From contig CANPVM010000005.1 in the NCBI GenBank assembly GCA_947581805.1, positions 24,899-88,898 on the forward strand: a stretch of 64,000 bases of DNA. Reading direction: 5' to 3'. The stretch's first letter is position 1, and each line of letters starts with the position of its first letter. Shown here piece after piece: positions 37,602-47,035 of this stretch. The stretch is from an uncultured Clostridia bacterium. Lineage in GTDB: Bacteria; Bacillota; Clostridia; TANB77; CAG-508. The notes below the pieces were generated by a model. That model saw only the letters and a program-made list of their open reading frames with translations, was not told the origin of the DNA and made no database searches. The position numbers were made by a program, and so were the translations under genes.

Positions 37602-37895
37602 TTAATAGGGGTATCTTTCATACATATAACGAATTAAATCATCTACATTATGTTCTGTTACATTGATTAAAATATCTTTATCAAAACAAACCCACATATT
37701 TATTTTAAAATCTTCTATATTATCGATAAAAACACCTATCATATCTGCCATTTCAATAGGATTCTCAAAAGATTTTTCCCATTCTAATAAAGAATGATAA
37801 TTTTCCGAAGTATCATCTAAATCAGAATAAAATTGCTTTAAAAAGCGTTCAATTTCACCTTCTTTATTGCTAAACAATTTAATAAATGTTTTCAT
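37602..37895 (-). CDS. Conserved-looking 97-residue hypothetical protein
   Basis: A small acidic protein (MKTFIKLFSNKEGEIERF ... ENPIEMADMIGVFIDN) with an AAGGAG-type ribosome site before its ATG at 37895. Composition is AT-rich like the core genes and it has no CGG codon, so I do not group it with the CGG-containing orphans. Function unknown; the regular alpha/beta pattern suggests a compact cytosolic domain. Confidence 0.55.
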   Translation of the reverse strand: MKTFIKLFSNKEGEIERFLKQFYSDLDDTSENYHSLLEWEKSFENPIEMADMIGVFIDNIEDFKINMWVCFDKDILINVTEHNVDDLIRYMYERYPY

Positions 37896-38061
37896 CGTTA
37901 AAATCTCCTTTTCTGTTAGTATTTTTCATTTTTTTTGATTTATACAAGGAATAAAATTGAAAAAATTTATCATACTACAAAGAAAGAAGTGCAAAAATAC
38001 GAAAAATCATAAAATCAATTTTTTTAAGTCACTTGTGCACTAGGAAGGAATGAAATAAACT

Positions 38062-39030
38062 ATGAAAAAAATAATATTGACAATTATTATTATTGCCATA
38101 ATTATTGCTATATCTGCCTTTGCTTATGTAATGGCAAACCAAAAAGAAGAAAAAAGTTTAACAAATAAATCAGAAGAGCAAATTGCCTATTTAGAAAATA
38201 AAGTTATTATGATGATGAACCATTTAAATCAAATTCGTTTTTCCAATAGCGTTGTAGTACAACAAAATATAGATAATAAAGAAAGTTCTAAGCAAAATCA
38301 AGAAACATCAGGAGATTCTGGAAGTGCCTCTGGTAGTGGTTCAAGTCAAGGAAAAGAAAGTGGTAGTAATTCTCAACAAGGAGAAGGAGGAGGCTCATCA
38401 CAAGGAGGTTCTTCTCAACAATCTGAAAATTCAGAAAGTAAAGAACAAACTTCTTCATCAGAAGACAACATTCAATTTGCAGTTAAAAACAATAGCATAT
38501 TAACAAATGAAAAACCAGAAATTGATTGGGATTACATCAAAACTAATACAGAAATTATATATTCTACATGGCCAAGTATGGTGGTTGATTTACATGAATT
38601 AAATGTGAAAAATGAAGATATTTTAAATTTTTCTTCTACTTTAGATCAAGTAACCCTAAGTGCAAAGCAAGAAGACAAAACAGCTATGTTAAATAATTTA
38701 GCAAGTTTATATGCTTTACTTCCTAATTATAGAAGTCAATTTTCAAAAGATAATCAACAAATTAACCTAGATTATACCAAAGCATATTTATTAAATGCTT
38801 ATGCGTTTATAGAACAAGATAAATGGGATGACGTCAAACAACAAATGCAAAATGCAATTAGCTATTTTTCTAACATTATGAACAGTATCAATTCAAATGA
38901 ACAAAAGCAAAGTCAAATTAGTAAAATTTATGTTTCTTTAAATGAGCTAAATAATACAATAGATAAGCAAGATAAGGAATTATTTTATATTAAATATCGT
39001 AATAGTATGGAAGAATTAATTAATTTTTAA
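38062..39030 (+). CDS. Membrane-anchored protein with low-complexity linker
   Basis: A 322-residue protein with a single N-terminal membrane helix (about residues 4-25), no lipobox cysteine, then a Ser/Gly/Gln-rich linker (about 85-140) and a helical C-terminal domain (about 150-322) rich in Asn, Gln and Lys. No known domain is recognised. It is likely extracytoplasmic. The gene ends about 80 bases upstream of the RNase P RNA. Confidence 0.65.
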   Translation: MKKIILTIIIIAIIIAISAFAYVMANQKEEKSLTNKSEEQIAYLENKVIMMMNHLNQIRFSNSVVVQQNIDNKESSKQNQETSGDSGSASGSGSSQGKESGSNSQQGEGGGSSQGGSSQQSENSESKEQTSSSEDNIQFAVKNNSILTNEKPEIDWDYIKTNTEIIYSTWPSMVVDLHELNVKNEDILNFSSTLDQVTLSAKQEDKTAMLNNLASLYALLPNYRSQFSKDNQQINLDYTKAYLLNAYAFIEQDKWDDVKQQMQNAISYFSNIMNSINSNEQKQSQISKIYVSLNELNNTIDKQDKELFYIKYRNSMEELINF

Positions 39031-39070
39031 AAGTAAAGGAAAGATTGGAATAGTTCCAAATCTTTCCTTC

Positions 39071-39099
39071 TTGACTTTTTGCATCATTCCTATTATAAT
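39071..39099 (+). promoter_or_regulatory. Promoter of rnpB
   Basis: TTGACT (39071-39076), 17-base spacer, TATAAT (39094-39099), about 12 bases before the first helix of the RNA. Confidence 0.85.
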
Positions 39100-39110
39100 A
39101 ATAATTAGTT

Positions 39111-39458
39111 TAAGTAAATTGAATAGTCGCGTATAGCAAGGTCGAAAGGCAGCGTACGAGGAAAGTCCGGGCTCCACAGAGCAATGGTGCAAGATAACGT
39201 CTTGTGAGGGTAACCTTAAGGAAAGTGCAACAGAAAATAACCGCCTATTTTTAGGTAAGGGTGAAAAGGCGAGGTAAGAGCTCACCGCTTCTATGGTGAC
39301 ATAGAAGGTCCGTGTAAACCCCACCTGGAGCAACACCGTAAATAGAAGGCTAAGACTGCTCGTCATCTTCTAAACATGGTGGCTGTTAGAGTCTTATAGT
39401 GATATAAGAAGTAGATAAATGACTATTCACGACAGAACCCGGCTTATAGATTTACTTA
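39111..39458 (+). ncRNA. rnpB: RNase P RNA, type A
   Basis: The catalytic RNA of RNase P, which matures tRNA 5' ends. The universal core is present: GAGGAAAGTCCGGGCTCC (near 39158), GTAACCTT...AAAGTGCAACAGA, GGTAAGGGTGAAAAGGCGAGG, and ACGACAGAACCCGGCTTAT near the 3' end. Helix P1 can be drawn from TAAGTAAAT (39111) with ATTTACTTA (39450-39458), which sets the ends. The layout follows the ancestral type A form rather than the Bacillus type B form. Confidence 0.95.
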
Positions 39459-39479
39459 TATATTTTAAATATAATATCA

Positions 39480-39510
39480 AAAAACTCGGCAAAAGAAGCC
39501 GAGTTTTTTG
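39480..39510 (+). terminator. Terminator of rnpB
   Basis: AAACTCGGC / GCCGAGTTT stem with T run. Confidence 0.85.
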
Positions 39511-39572
39511 TATGTAATGTATTAAAAATAGAAAATTTAATGTTTTTTCTATTTAAATGATAATTTATCTAT

Positions 39573-40463
39573 TTAAATTAGAAAAGTTTTCAAATCCTCT
39601 GGTAGTGGAGCTTCATAGCAAACTGCTTCTTTTGAAATAGGATGAACAAAAGAAATTTGAAAGCTATGTAATGCTTGCCTTTTAATAAAATTAACATTTC
39701 CACCATATAAATCATCACCTAAAAGTGGATGCCCTATGTAGCTTAAATGAACGCGAATTTGATGTGTTCTTCCTGTTTCTAACGTACATTCTACAATTGA
39801 AATAGGAAGATTATGATAAAATTTTTCTCCTAGTACTTTATAATGTGTAACAGAAGGACTGCCTGAAGAAGAGACACATCTTTCTATAATACTATTTTCT
39901 TTTCGTGCAATAGGAAGATTAATAGTGCCTTGCTTTTCTTCTAGGAAACCTTCTGCAATAGCAAAATAAGTTTTTTGAAACATATCAGTTTTCATTTGAC
40001 GAATTAAACACTCTTGCACATATTCATTTTTGGCAAAAACAACAAGCCCTGAAGTGTCTTTGTCAATGCGATTTACAGGTCTAATTTTTTTTCTTAAGCC
40101 AATTTGCCCAAAATAAAAAGCAATTCCATTTGATAAACTATCTTCATAATGCAAAATAGAAGGATGAACTGGAATACCAGAAGGTTTATTAACAACTAAA
40201 TAAGCTTCATCTTCATAAACAATAGAAAGTTTCATTTCTTTTGGTACAATATTGGAATTATCTTCTTCATAATCAAATAAGATAGCTATTTTATCATTTT
40301 CTTTTACAGAATAATAAAGAAAAGAAGGAGAATCATTTAGAAAAATGCTATTTTCTTTTTTTAGAGTAGTTAACAGTCTATGAGAAATTTGAAAATGAGA
40401 TAAAAGAATTTCTTTTATTGTTTTATTTTCATCTTGTTTGGTTATACTATATTCTAATTTCAT
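39573..40463 (-). CDS. RluD-family pseudouridine synthase
   Basis: I start at 40463 (MKLEYSITKQDENKT), preceded by AAAGGATT; earlier in-frame starts run into an AT-rich leader. The 296-residue protein has an N-terminal S4-like segment, the catalytic motif PVNRIDKDTSGLVVFAKN (Asp in RIDKDTSG) and the C-terminal TGRTHQIRVHLSYIGHPLLGDDLYGG signature of the RluA/RluC/RluD group. It converts uridine to pseudouridine in rRNA or tRNA; the precise target cannot be told from sequence. Confidence 0.93.
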   Translation of the reverse strand: MKLEYSITKQDENKTIKEILLSHFQISHRLLTTLKKENSIFLNDSPSFLYYSVKENDKIAILFDYEEDNSNIVPKEMKLSIVYEDEAYLVVNKPSGIPVHPSILHYEDSLSNGIAFYFGQIGLRKKIRPVNRIDKDTSGLVVFAKNEYVQECLIRQMKTDMFQKTYFAIAEGFLEEKQGTINLPIARKENSIIERCVSSSGSPSVTHYKVLGEKFYHNLPISIVECTLETGRTHQIRVHLSYIGHPLLGDDLYGGNVNFIKRQALHSFQISFVHPISKEAVCYEAPLPEDLKTFLI

Positions 40464-40681
40464 TTGTAAACAATCCTTTCTCATAGGCATTTTATCATAA
40501 AATGAAAAATTTTTCATTATTAGTGAGAAATTATATATAGAATAATCAAAAAACAACATATAAATACATAATTCTGTAAAAAAATTATGGTAACATATTG
40601 AAAAAAATCAAAAAATAGGCTATAATGTTAGTATTGTAATTATAAAAATATCACCATTTTAATTAAAAGGAGGATAATTAA

Positions 40682-41287
40682 ATGTCAAAGGAAAGAAGCG
40701 TACTTTTATCTGAACTGAATGATTCTATACAGGCTGTTTCGCTCATGCTAGAAGTAGTAAGAGAAAAGAATAAATTGGAAAGGGAAAATGAAGAAACAGA
40801 ACGGCAATTTGTAAAAAAGAGAAATCAGTATGAAGAAATGATTCCTAAGCTGAAAGATTTTCTTCAAACGGAAGAAGAGGAAACATTAAGATATTCCCTT
40901 CTTACAGTCATTTCTATTTTACAGAGTAAACTAAGAATGATACTTGAGCAAATGCAGCCAGCTGTAACAACAAACAGTAAAATATCTTCTTTATGTTACC
41001 AAATAGAAGGACATAAAGCAGAGATTTTATCTAAGGGAACTGAAAAATATAGGAAATTGAAGTTAACAAAAAAAGAAATTCCGAAAGACAAGCTTTATGA
41101 GTTAGCTGTCTTAATACTTCTGATTCACGAAAATGATTTAACAATGACAGAGGCAAATTTTTTCCAAGAACCGGCGGCTTTTATTAAAATGTTAATAGAA
41201 AGCCATGACCCTATTTTAACTAATTTGGTTTATCATGAAAGTATTCTTAAATCAAATTGGTTAGATATGTTTTTAAATACAATTTAA
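40682..41287 (+). CDS. Orphan 201-residue helical protein (CGG read in frame)
   Basis: A largely alpha-helical, coiled-coil-prone protein starting MSKERSVLLSELNDSIQ, with an AAGGAGG site. Long charged helices (residues 1-120) are followed by a more hydrophobic region (LYELAVLILLIHENDL). No family recognised. Arg in TERQFV is CGG followed by C, necessarily in frame. Codon choice (CTG, CAG, CGG, GCC) departs from the core genes nearby, suggesting transfer. Confidence 0.6.
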   Translation: MSKERSVLLSELNDSIQAVSLMLEVVREKNKLERENEETERQFVKKRNQYEEMIPKLKDFLQTEEEETLRYSLLTVISILQSKLRMILEQMQPAVTTNSKISSLCYQIEGHKAEILSKGTEKYRKLKLTKKEIPKDKLYELAVLILLIHENDLTMTEANFFQEPAAFIKMLIESHDPILTNLVYHESILKSNWLDMFLNTI

Positions 41288-41302
41288 ATCTTTGCTTGGC
41301 AA

Positions 41303-41334
41303 ACAAAAAACGATAACAATTGTTATCGTTTTTT
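41303..41334 (+). terminator. Terminator of the 40682 gene
   Basis: Palindromic AACGATAACAATTGTTATCGTT stem followed by T7. Confidence 0.9.
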
Positions 41335-41444
41335 TGTTTTTTTATATGGAAAAAAATTCCTTAAAGTCAAAAAGTTTCTAAACTAGAAATAAGAAAAAAC
41401 GACATAATATTTACTATAAAATCAAAAAAAGGAGGAAAAATTTT

Positions 41445-42491
41445 ATGAAAAAAATAGTGAGCTTAATTGCAATATTTCTTGTTTTATTTTTGATAACCTA
41501 TACAATAAACGTTAATGCAGCAAATTTAGGACCAACTATTGAACAAGAATTAAAAACAGTGCAAATAACAACCGATAAAGAAACGGTTCATCCAAACGAA
41601 ACTGTCACATTAAACATTGCATTTGGAACTGATTTAGGTGCTTATACTGCCAATGTTGTTTATGATGCTAACATATTAGAATATGTTTCTGCAGAGGGTG
41701 GAGAAGCAAATGATACTGGAGAAAAAGTTATTGTCACTTATGCTTATAAACAAGTTCAAGGACAAACTCCACGAAATAGTATGTCCGTTACTTTTAAAGC
41801 AAAAGGGGAAGATGTGATAACAGCAACAAATCCAAGTAGTTTAAGAGTTAGCTTAGAAGGTTTAGCAAGCCCAGATGCTAGTGTTCAATATTATTTAACA
41901 ACAAGTGAAACAATAAAAAACATTGTGGTAGAACCAATGTATGAAGATTACAAAATAGCCCTAAATTATACAGGAGATATTCTTCCAGAAGAAGAAAAAG
42001 ATATGGAAATTCTTATTTCTTCTAGTATGGGTAAAAATTTTGCAAAAACAAGATTAATAGCAACAGTAACAGCACCAGAAGGACAAGATATGCAACTTTT
42101 AGCACAAAAAGATGAAGATGAACAATATGACATTATTGAAAGTGGATGGGGAAATGAACAAGGAGATGCAATTGGTGGAAAAGATGTAGCAAAGAAAATA
42201 CAAGCAAAAGGTATTTTTAGTGGAGAAGGAACTTATACTCTTACTTTAAAACTAATCAATCGTGACGATGGCGATGCTACTATTGCAAGTAATACCTTTG
42301 AAATTAAAGTAGGAAAAACAACTACTCAAACACCAGATTCAGGAACAACTCAAGAGCCACAAACACCACCAAGTAATAACAATCAAACTCCAAATACTTT
42401 ACCAAAAACAGGAAATACGATTTATGCTTCCATTATTTCTATTATGATAATTTTAGTTAGTGCTTATATTGTATTAAAAAAGAAGGACTAA
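41445..42491 (+). CDS. Cell-wall-anchored cohesin-like protein (LPKTG)
   Basis: A 348-residue surface protein. A signal peptide (about 1-27) is followed by a cohesin-like beta-sandwich (about 40-150): ETVTLNIAFGTDLGAYTANVVYD, ILEYVSAEG, and a Gly-rich closing strand. A second beta domain (about 160-285) and a Pro/Thr/Gln-rich linker lead to a sorting signal LPKTG, a hydrophobic stretch and a KKKD tail. A sortase gene follows 140 bases downstream. The cohesin assignment is from the pattern of the N-terminal strands and is less certain than the anchor. Confidence 0.75.
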   Translation: MKKIVSLIAIFLVLFLITYTINVNAANLGPTIEQELKTVQITTDKETVHPNETVTLNIAFGTDLGAYTANVVYDANILEYVSAEGGEANDTGEKVIVTYAYKQVQGQTPRNSMSVTFKAKGEDVITATNPSSLRVSLEGLASPDASVQYYLTTSETIKNIVVEPMYEDYKIALNYTGDILPEEEKDMEILISSSMGKNFAKTRLIATVTAPEGQDMQLLAQKDEDEQYDIIESGWGNEQGDAIGGKDVAKKIQAKGIFSGEGTYTLTLKLINRDDGDATIASNTFEIKVGKTTTQTPDSGTTQEPQTPPSNNNQTPNTLPKTGNTIYASIISIMIILVSAYIVLKKKD

Positions 42492-42497
42492 AAAAGC

Positions 42498-42535
42498 ATA
42501 GATTTCTTTTAGAAAAAAACTAAAAGAAATCTATT
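42498..42535 (+). terminator. Terminator after the LPKTG protein
   Basis: ATAGATTTCTTTTAG / CTAAAAGAAATCTAT perfect stem. Confidence 0.8.
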
Positions 42536-42550
42536 ACATATGTTAATTGA

Positions 42551-42592
42551 GACAAAAAGGACGGATGTTCCAAATGGAAACGTTGCCTGTGT
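42551..42592. repeat. Intergenic repeat copy 3
   Basis: GGACGGATGTTCCAAATGGAAACG followed by GCCTGTGTC, matching the core of the copies at 35919 and 37101. Confidence 0.5.
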
Positions 42593-42633
42593 CTTACCCT
42601 ATGTTGCAAATCTTACAGGAAGGAAAGAAAAAT

Positions 42634-43299
42634 ATGGCACAAAGAGAAACAAGAAAAAGACGAAGAGAAAGAATAAAAGCAAAAATCAGACTTGCTATTT
42701 TAGCACTGATATTTGCTATTATTTTGTTTACTATTTCAGGATATATTCAAGAACAAAAAATTGCCTTGTTAGAAGAAAATCAAATTATAATAGAAAGAAC
42801 ATCATTTACAAACACAGAAGAAACAAATTTATTACAACAGGAGGAAAATGCAAATTTAACCAAACATGCATTAGACGAAGCAATAGAAGAAAGCTATTTA
42901 GGTTTTTCTACCATTGCTAAATTAGAAGTACCTAAAATTAACTTAGATACTTATATTTTAAAAGATTATACACAAGAAGGAATGAAGGTTTGTGCTTCTA
43001 AATTTTGGGGACCAGAGCCTAATGAAGTAGGCAATTTTTGCATTGCAGGACATAACTATCAGCAGGAAAATATGTTTAATCATCTCATTGATTTAGAAAC
43101 AGGTGATGAATTGTACTTAAGTGATAATAAAAATGGAAAATATGTTTATACTATAGATAAAATATACCGAGTAAAACCAGAAAATACAGCACCTATTATG
43201 CAGGAAACACAAGGAAAAAGAATGGTTACTCTTATTACTTGTGTTAATTATTCGAAAAACCGTTTAATTGTACAAGCAGTGGAAGAAGAAAAAGAATAG
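42634..43299 (+). CDS. Sortase
   Basis: A 221-residue membrane-anchored cysteine transpeptidase. I start at 42634 (MAQRETRKRRRER) after AGGAAGGAA; the longer frame reads through the repeat. A basic N-terminus and one membrane helix (about 18-38) precede the sortase domain: PKINLDTYIL, catalytic His in IAGHNYQ, catalytic Cys in LITCVNYSKNR with its Arg. It would attach LPXTG proteins to the cell wall; the LPKTG cohesin-like protein just upstream and the LPNTG protein at 58.7 kb are candidate substrates. Confidence 0.92.
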   Translation: MAQRETRKRRRERIKAKIRLAILALIFAIILFTISGYIQEQKIALLEENQIIIERTSFTNTEETNLLQQEENANLTKHALDEAIEESYLGFSTIAKLEVPKINLDTYILKDYTQEGMKVCASKFWGPEPNEVGNFCIAGHNYQQENMFNHLIDLETGDELYLSDNKNGKYVYTIDKIYRVKPENTAPIMQETQGKRMVTLITCVNYSKNRLIVQAVEEEKE

Positions 43300-43384
43300 T
43301 AAAAATTTTATTTAAAATGTAAATAAAGATAGCAAATAAAAGTCACAAATCTATTATCTTTAATTAGAAAGGAATAAAAATTCC

Positions 43385-45615
43385 ATGAAAAACAAAAAAA
43401 TTATAAAATTACTAATAATCATAGGCTATCTATTTATCTGCACATCAATTAGTAATGCTGCCGATTTTCCAAGTTCATATCAGCCTTATGTAGAAGAATT
43501 ACAAAAAGAACATCCTAATTGGAAATTTGTTGCATTATATACTAATTTAGATTGGAACTATGTGATAGAAAAAGAAAATGAATTTGGAAAAAACTTAGTG
43601 CCAAAAACTTATTCTGATAGATGGAAAAACACAACTCCTCGGACAATATAACGTAGAAGTAGACGCAGGTTGGGTAGATAGTTCTAAAATGGCATTAGAA
43701 TATTGTATGGACCCAAGAAATTTTTTAAATAATGTTCGTATTTTTCAATTTGAAGCCTTATCTTTTGATGCTGCTACAAACAATAACTTAGATGGAGTTG
43801 AAAAAATCCTATATGGAACCGAATTTTACAATACATTGGTAGAATATGTAACAAGCACTGGAAGCAATGTAGTAATGAACCGAAAATATTCTGATTTAAT
43901 TTTATCAGCAGGAAGAACTTCACGGAGTAAGTCCTTATCACTTAGCTTCTCGTATTAAACAAGAAATGGGACCTTTTTTGTCGAACAGTTCAATTAGTGG
44001 AAAAGTGCCAGGTTATGAAGGATTATATAATTTTTATAATATTGGAGCTACTAGCTCAAATGAGCCAATGGGAGCTATTAAAAATGGACTTGCTTATGCT
44101 AGAGATGGAAAAGGAGCAAGTGAAGAAACAAAAGCAAAATATCTTCTTCCTTGGAATACGAAAGAAAGAGCCATTACTGGTGGTGCTATTTTTATAGGTT
44201 CTAGTTATATTAACGTAGGACAAAATAATCTATATTTACAGAAATTTCATGTTAATTCTAGTTCTTCACAAGAACTATTTTGGCATCAATATATGACAAA
44301 TGTGCTAGCTCCTTATAGTGAGTCTAGTTCTATTTATAGTGGATATTCTTCTACAGGAATTATAAACAATAGCATGACTTTTATTATACCAGTTTATAAC
44401 AATATGCCAGAAACATTATGCCAAAATCCTAATATTTTAGAAAGTGATTTTATAGATGATAACACAAGAGTATATGCCGATGTACAAAATACTTTAAACA
44501 TTAGAACAGGTCCATCTACTTCTTATGAATCTTTAATTCAAATAGATAGAAATGTTATTATGACTAGAATTGCCAAAGGAAGACAAGCAGGTGAATTATG
44601 GGACAAGGTATTACTTCCTAATGGAATGGTTGGATATGCATTTTCTAATTATTTAAAAGAAGCTCCTAAAGTTCAAATTGAAAGTATTACATTATCGGTA
44701 GAAAACGAAAAAATGAAAAAAGGAGATACGCAAAAAGTAGCAATTTCTATTTCACCAAAAGAAGCCCAAAACCATGAAATTTCTTATGAAAGTAGTAAAT
44801 CAAATGTAGCAAGTATAGATGAAAAAGGAAATATAGTTGCGTTATCTTCTGGAACAACAGTAATTACAGCAAAAGCAAAAGAAAATAATGTAACAGCTAG
44901 CATTACAATACAAGTTTACACACCAATTACCGATATGCAAGTAAATAGTGAAAGTATTATATTACAAGAAGGAAATACTTTTGTAATTACACCTATTTTT
45001 ACGCCAGTAGATGCTGACATTCAAAATGTAATATATACTTCTGAAAAACCAGAAATTGCAAGTGTAGATACAGATGGAAAAGTAACTGCAGAACAAAAAG
45101 GTAATACTAAAATTATTGTGCAAACAGAAGATAAACAGTTTACAAAAGAGGTACAAGTTACAGTAGTTCCAAAATTACAAGAGGGAGAAATTATTTTTGA
45201 CGAGAATTTAAGAATTGAGCAAAATATTATTAGTGGTTGGAATTTAGAAGAAATGACTGTAAAACAAATAAAAGAAAAAATACAAACTTCTTATACTATT
45301 AAAATTTTGAACTATTATGGAAAAGAATTAGAAGAAGACAAAAGAGTTGGTACAGGTGGAAAAATTCAATTTGTAGATGAAAATAACGTAACTAAAATGG
45401 AATATTATATTCTTATTTACGGAGATGTAAGTGGAGATGCAAAAATCAATAGTATAGACTTATTACAAGTGCAAAGGCATATATTAGAATTAGAAAGATT
45501 ACAAGGAATTTTCTATCTTGCTGGTGGAACGAGTAAAAATGGAAAAAATCCTACTTCTTTTGATATGTTAAAAATTCAAAGACACATTTTAGAATTACAA
45601 GAAATTGAGCAATAA
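43385..45615 (+). CDS. Secreted glucosaminidase-like protein with SH3, Ig-like and dockerin-like domains, read through two +1 shifts at CGG
   Basis: The corrected protein has about 742 residues: signal peptide (about 1-25), a glucosaminidase-type (GH73-like) domain (about 30-320; RIKQEMGPFLS region), a bacterial SH3 domain (LNIRTGPSTSYESL), two Big_2 Ig-like repeats and a C-terminal dockerin-like pair (GDVSGDAKINSIDLLQVQRHIL, then a degenerate DMLKIQRHIL). Two CGG codons break the zero frame: CCT CGG ACA at 43640 (shifted CCT GGA CAA TAT) and TCA CGG AGT at 43923 (shifted TCA GGA GTA AGT). Both shifts are needed to connect the three frames. Likely acts on peptidoglycan. Confidence 0.85.
43640..43643 (+). 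other. CGGA +1 frameshift site 1 (glucosaminidase)
   Basis: Zero frame ACT CCT CGG ACA stops at 43651; shifted CCT (C) GGA CAA TAT AAC joins the second frame. Confidence 0.78.
43923..43926 (+). other. CGGA +1 frameshift site 2 (glucosaminidase)
   Basis: Zero frame ACT TCA CGG AGT runs only to 43958; shifted TCA (C) GGA GTA AGT CCT joins the third frame, giving SGVSPYHLASR. Confidence 0.78.
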
Positions 45616-45706
45616 ATGGTATCTATAATTATTGTATTGTAAGCTGTTTATTACTATGTGAAACACTATGTATATCTTAAAAGTAAAGTCAGAAAGGAAT
45701 GTGAAA

Positions 45707-46948
45707 ATGAAATATAAAATAGGAATAATTGTAATTTTATTTTTTCTTATATTTACTACCACAACATTAGCACAAACACAAATTAATATAATATTAGAAA
45801 AAGAACAAATTGAAAAAGAGGAAGAAATTAGTTTTAAAATACAAATGATAGATGTACAAATTGCTGCTTGTACTTTAGAAATCTATTTTTCTCAAGATAA
45901 ATTAGAATATAGTAAAGGTCCAGAAAATTCTAATTATAGCAACAATCGAATTGTTGCTACTTGGTTTTCGGAAAACGGAAAAAATACGAATGTAGTAGAA
46001 ATAGGAGATTTTGTATTAAAAGCCAAAGAAGAAGGAACAGCAAGTATTGTAGTAACAGGAGAGTTTTATAATGAAAAAGGAGAAAGCATTAAAATAGAAA
46101 ATAAACAAGTTTCTGTTCAAATAGGAAAGCAAGAAGAAACTATTAGCTTAAATGAAGGACTTCCAATACAAGAAGAAAGTAACCAAACGAATCCAAATAG
46201 TGCTAATCTAAAAGTTTTAAGATTAAATCAAGAAGGAATTAGCCCTAATTTTCAAAAAGAAGTAAAACAATATTATATAGTTGTTAATAATTTTGTAGAA
46301 AGTTTAAATGTAACGGCACTTCCAGAAAACGAAAAAGCTAGCGTAACTATTACCGGAAACAAAAATTTACAATTAGGAAAAAACACTATTAACATTCATG
46401 TAGTATCAGAAGATGGCAGCAAAGAGGAAAATTATCAAATTTTTGTAACGAAAACACAAAATATAGAAGCGGCAAATACCAATTTAGAAACTCTTGCCAT
46501 TCAAGAGGCAATGTTATATCCTTCCTTTGATAATAATACTTTAAATTATGAAGCGGATATTCCTTTTACTGCTGAAAAAATCAACCTTCTTGCAATTCCA
46601 CAAAATCCAAATGCAAAAGTTGAAATTCAAGGAAATGGTACTATGCAGGTTGGAGATAATATTGTGAAAGTTGTGGTAACTGCAACAGATGGAATAACAA
46701 ATAAAATATATGAAATCGTAGTGCATAGAAGAAACGAGGAAGAACAAGCACAATATGAAGAAGAAACTAAGGTAGAAGCGGAAAAATTATCAACGATTTT
46801 AGAAGGGCAAGAAGCAAATAATAAAAAAGAAGAAATACAAGAAGAGCAAAAAGAAAATGCAAAATGGTGGATTTTAGGTGTTATTGTGACTATAGTTCTT
46901 ATTAGTGGCATTCTTTATATTGTGAGAAAACTAAACAATATTGACTAA
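45707..46948 (+). CDS. Membrane protein with cohesin-like and two cadherin-like beta-sandwich domains
   Basis: A 413-residue protein. I start at 45707 (MKYKIGIIVILFF) after GAAAGGAA; the earlier frame start lacks a site. Domains: signal peptide (1-22), a cohesin-like beta domain (about 30-150: ISFKIQMIDVQIAACTLEIYFS), two cadherin-like beta-sandwich repeats (about 170-260 and 265-350, each with SPNFQKEVKQYYI or YPSFDNNTLNYEA), a charged helix and a C-terminal membrane helix. It follows the dockerin-like glucosaminidase by 91 bases, so the pair may form a docked surface complex. Confidence 0.75.
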   Translation: MKYKIGIIVILFFLIFTTTTLAQTQINIILEKEQIEKEEEISFKIQMIDVQIAACTLEIYFSQDKLEYSKGPENSNYSNNRIVATWFSENGKNTNVVEIGDFVLKAKEEGTASIVVTGEFYNEKGESIKIENKQVSVQIGKQEETISLNEGLPIQEESNQTNPNSANLKVLRLNQEGISPNFQKEVKQYYIVVNNFVESLNVTALPENEKASVTITGNKNLQLGKNTINIHVVSEDGSKEENYQIFVTKTQNIEAANTNLETLAIQEAMLYPSFDNNTLNYEADIPFTAEKINLLAIPQNPNAKVEIQGNGTMQVGDNIVKVVVTATDGITNKIYEIVVHRRNEEEQAQYEEETKVEAEKLSTILEGQEANNKKEEIQEEQKENAKWWILGVIVTIVLISGILYIVRKLNNID

Positions 46949-47035
46949 TTATGTAAAATGTGATATACTTTAGTAAGTAACAAAGTAAAAGTAGCAAATT
47001 GTTTAAATTTCAAAAAACAAGAGGAGGATTACAAC

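Noticed and set aside
42540..42920. A basic 126-residue open frame overlapping the sortase
   Set aside because: It is a shadow in another frame of the sortase gene, with an improbable Lys/Arg/Asn-rich composition and no ribosome site.
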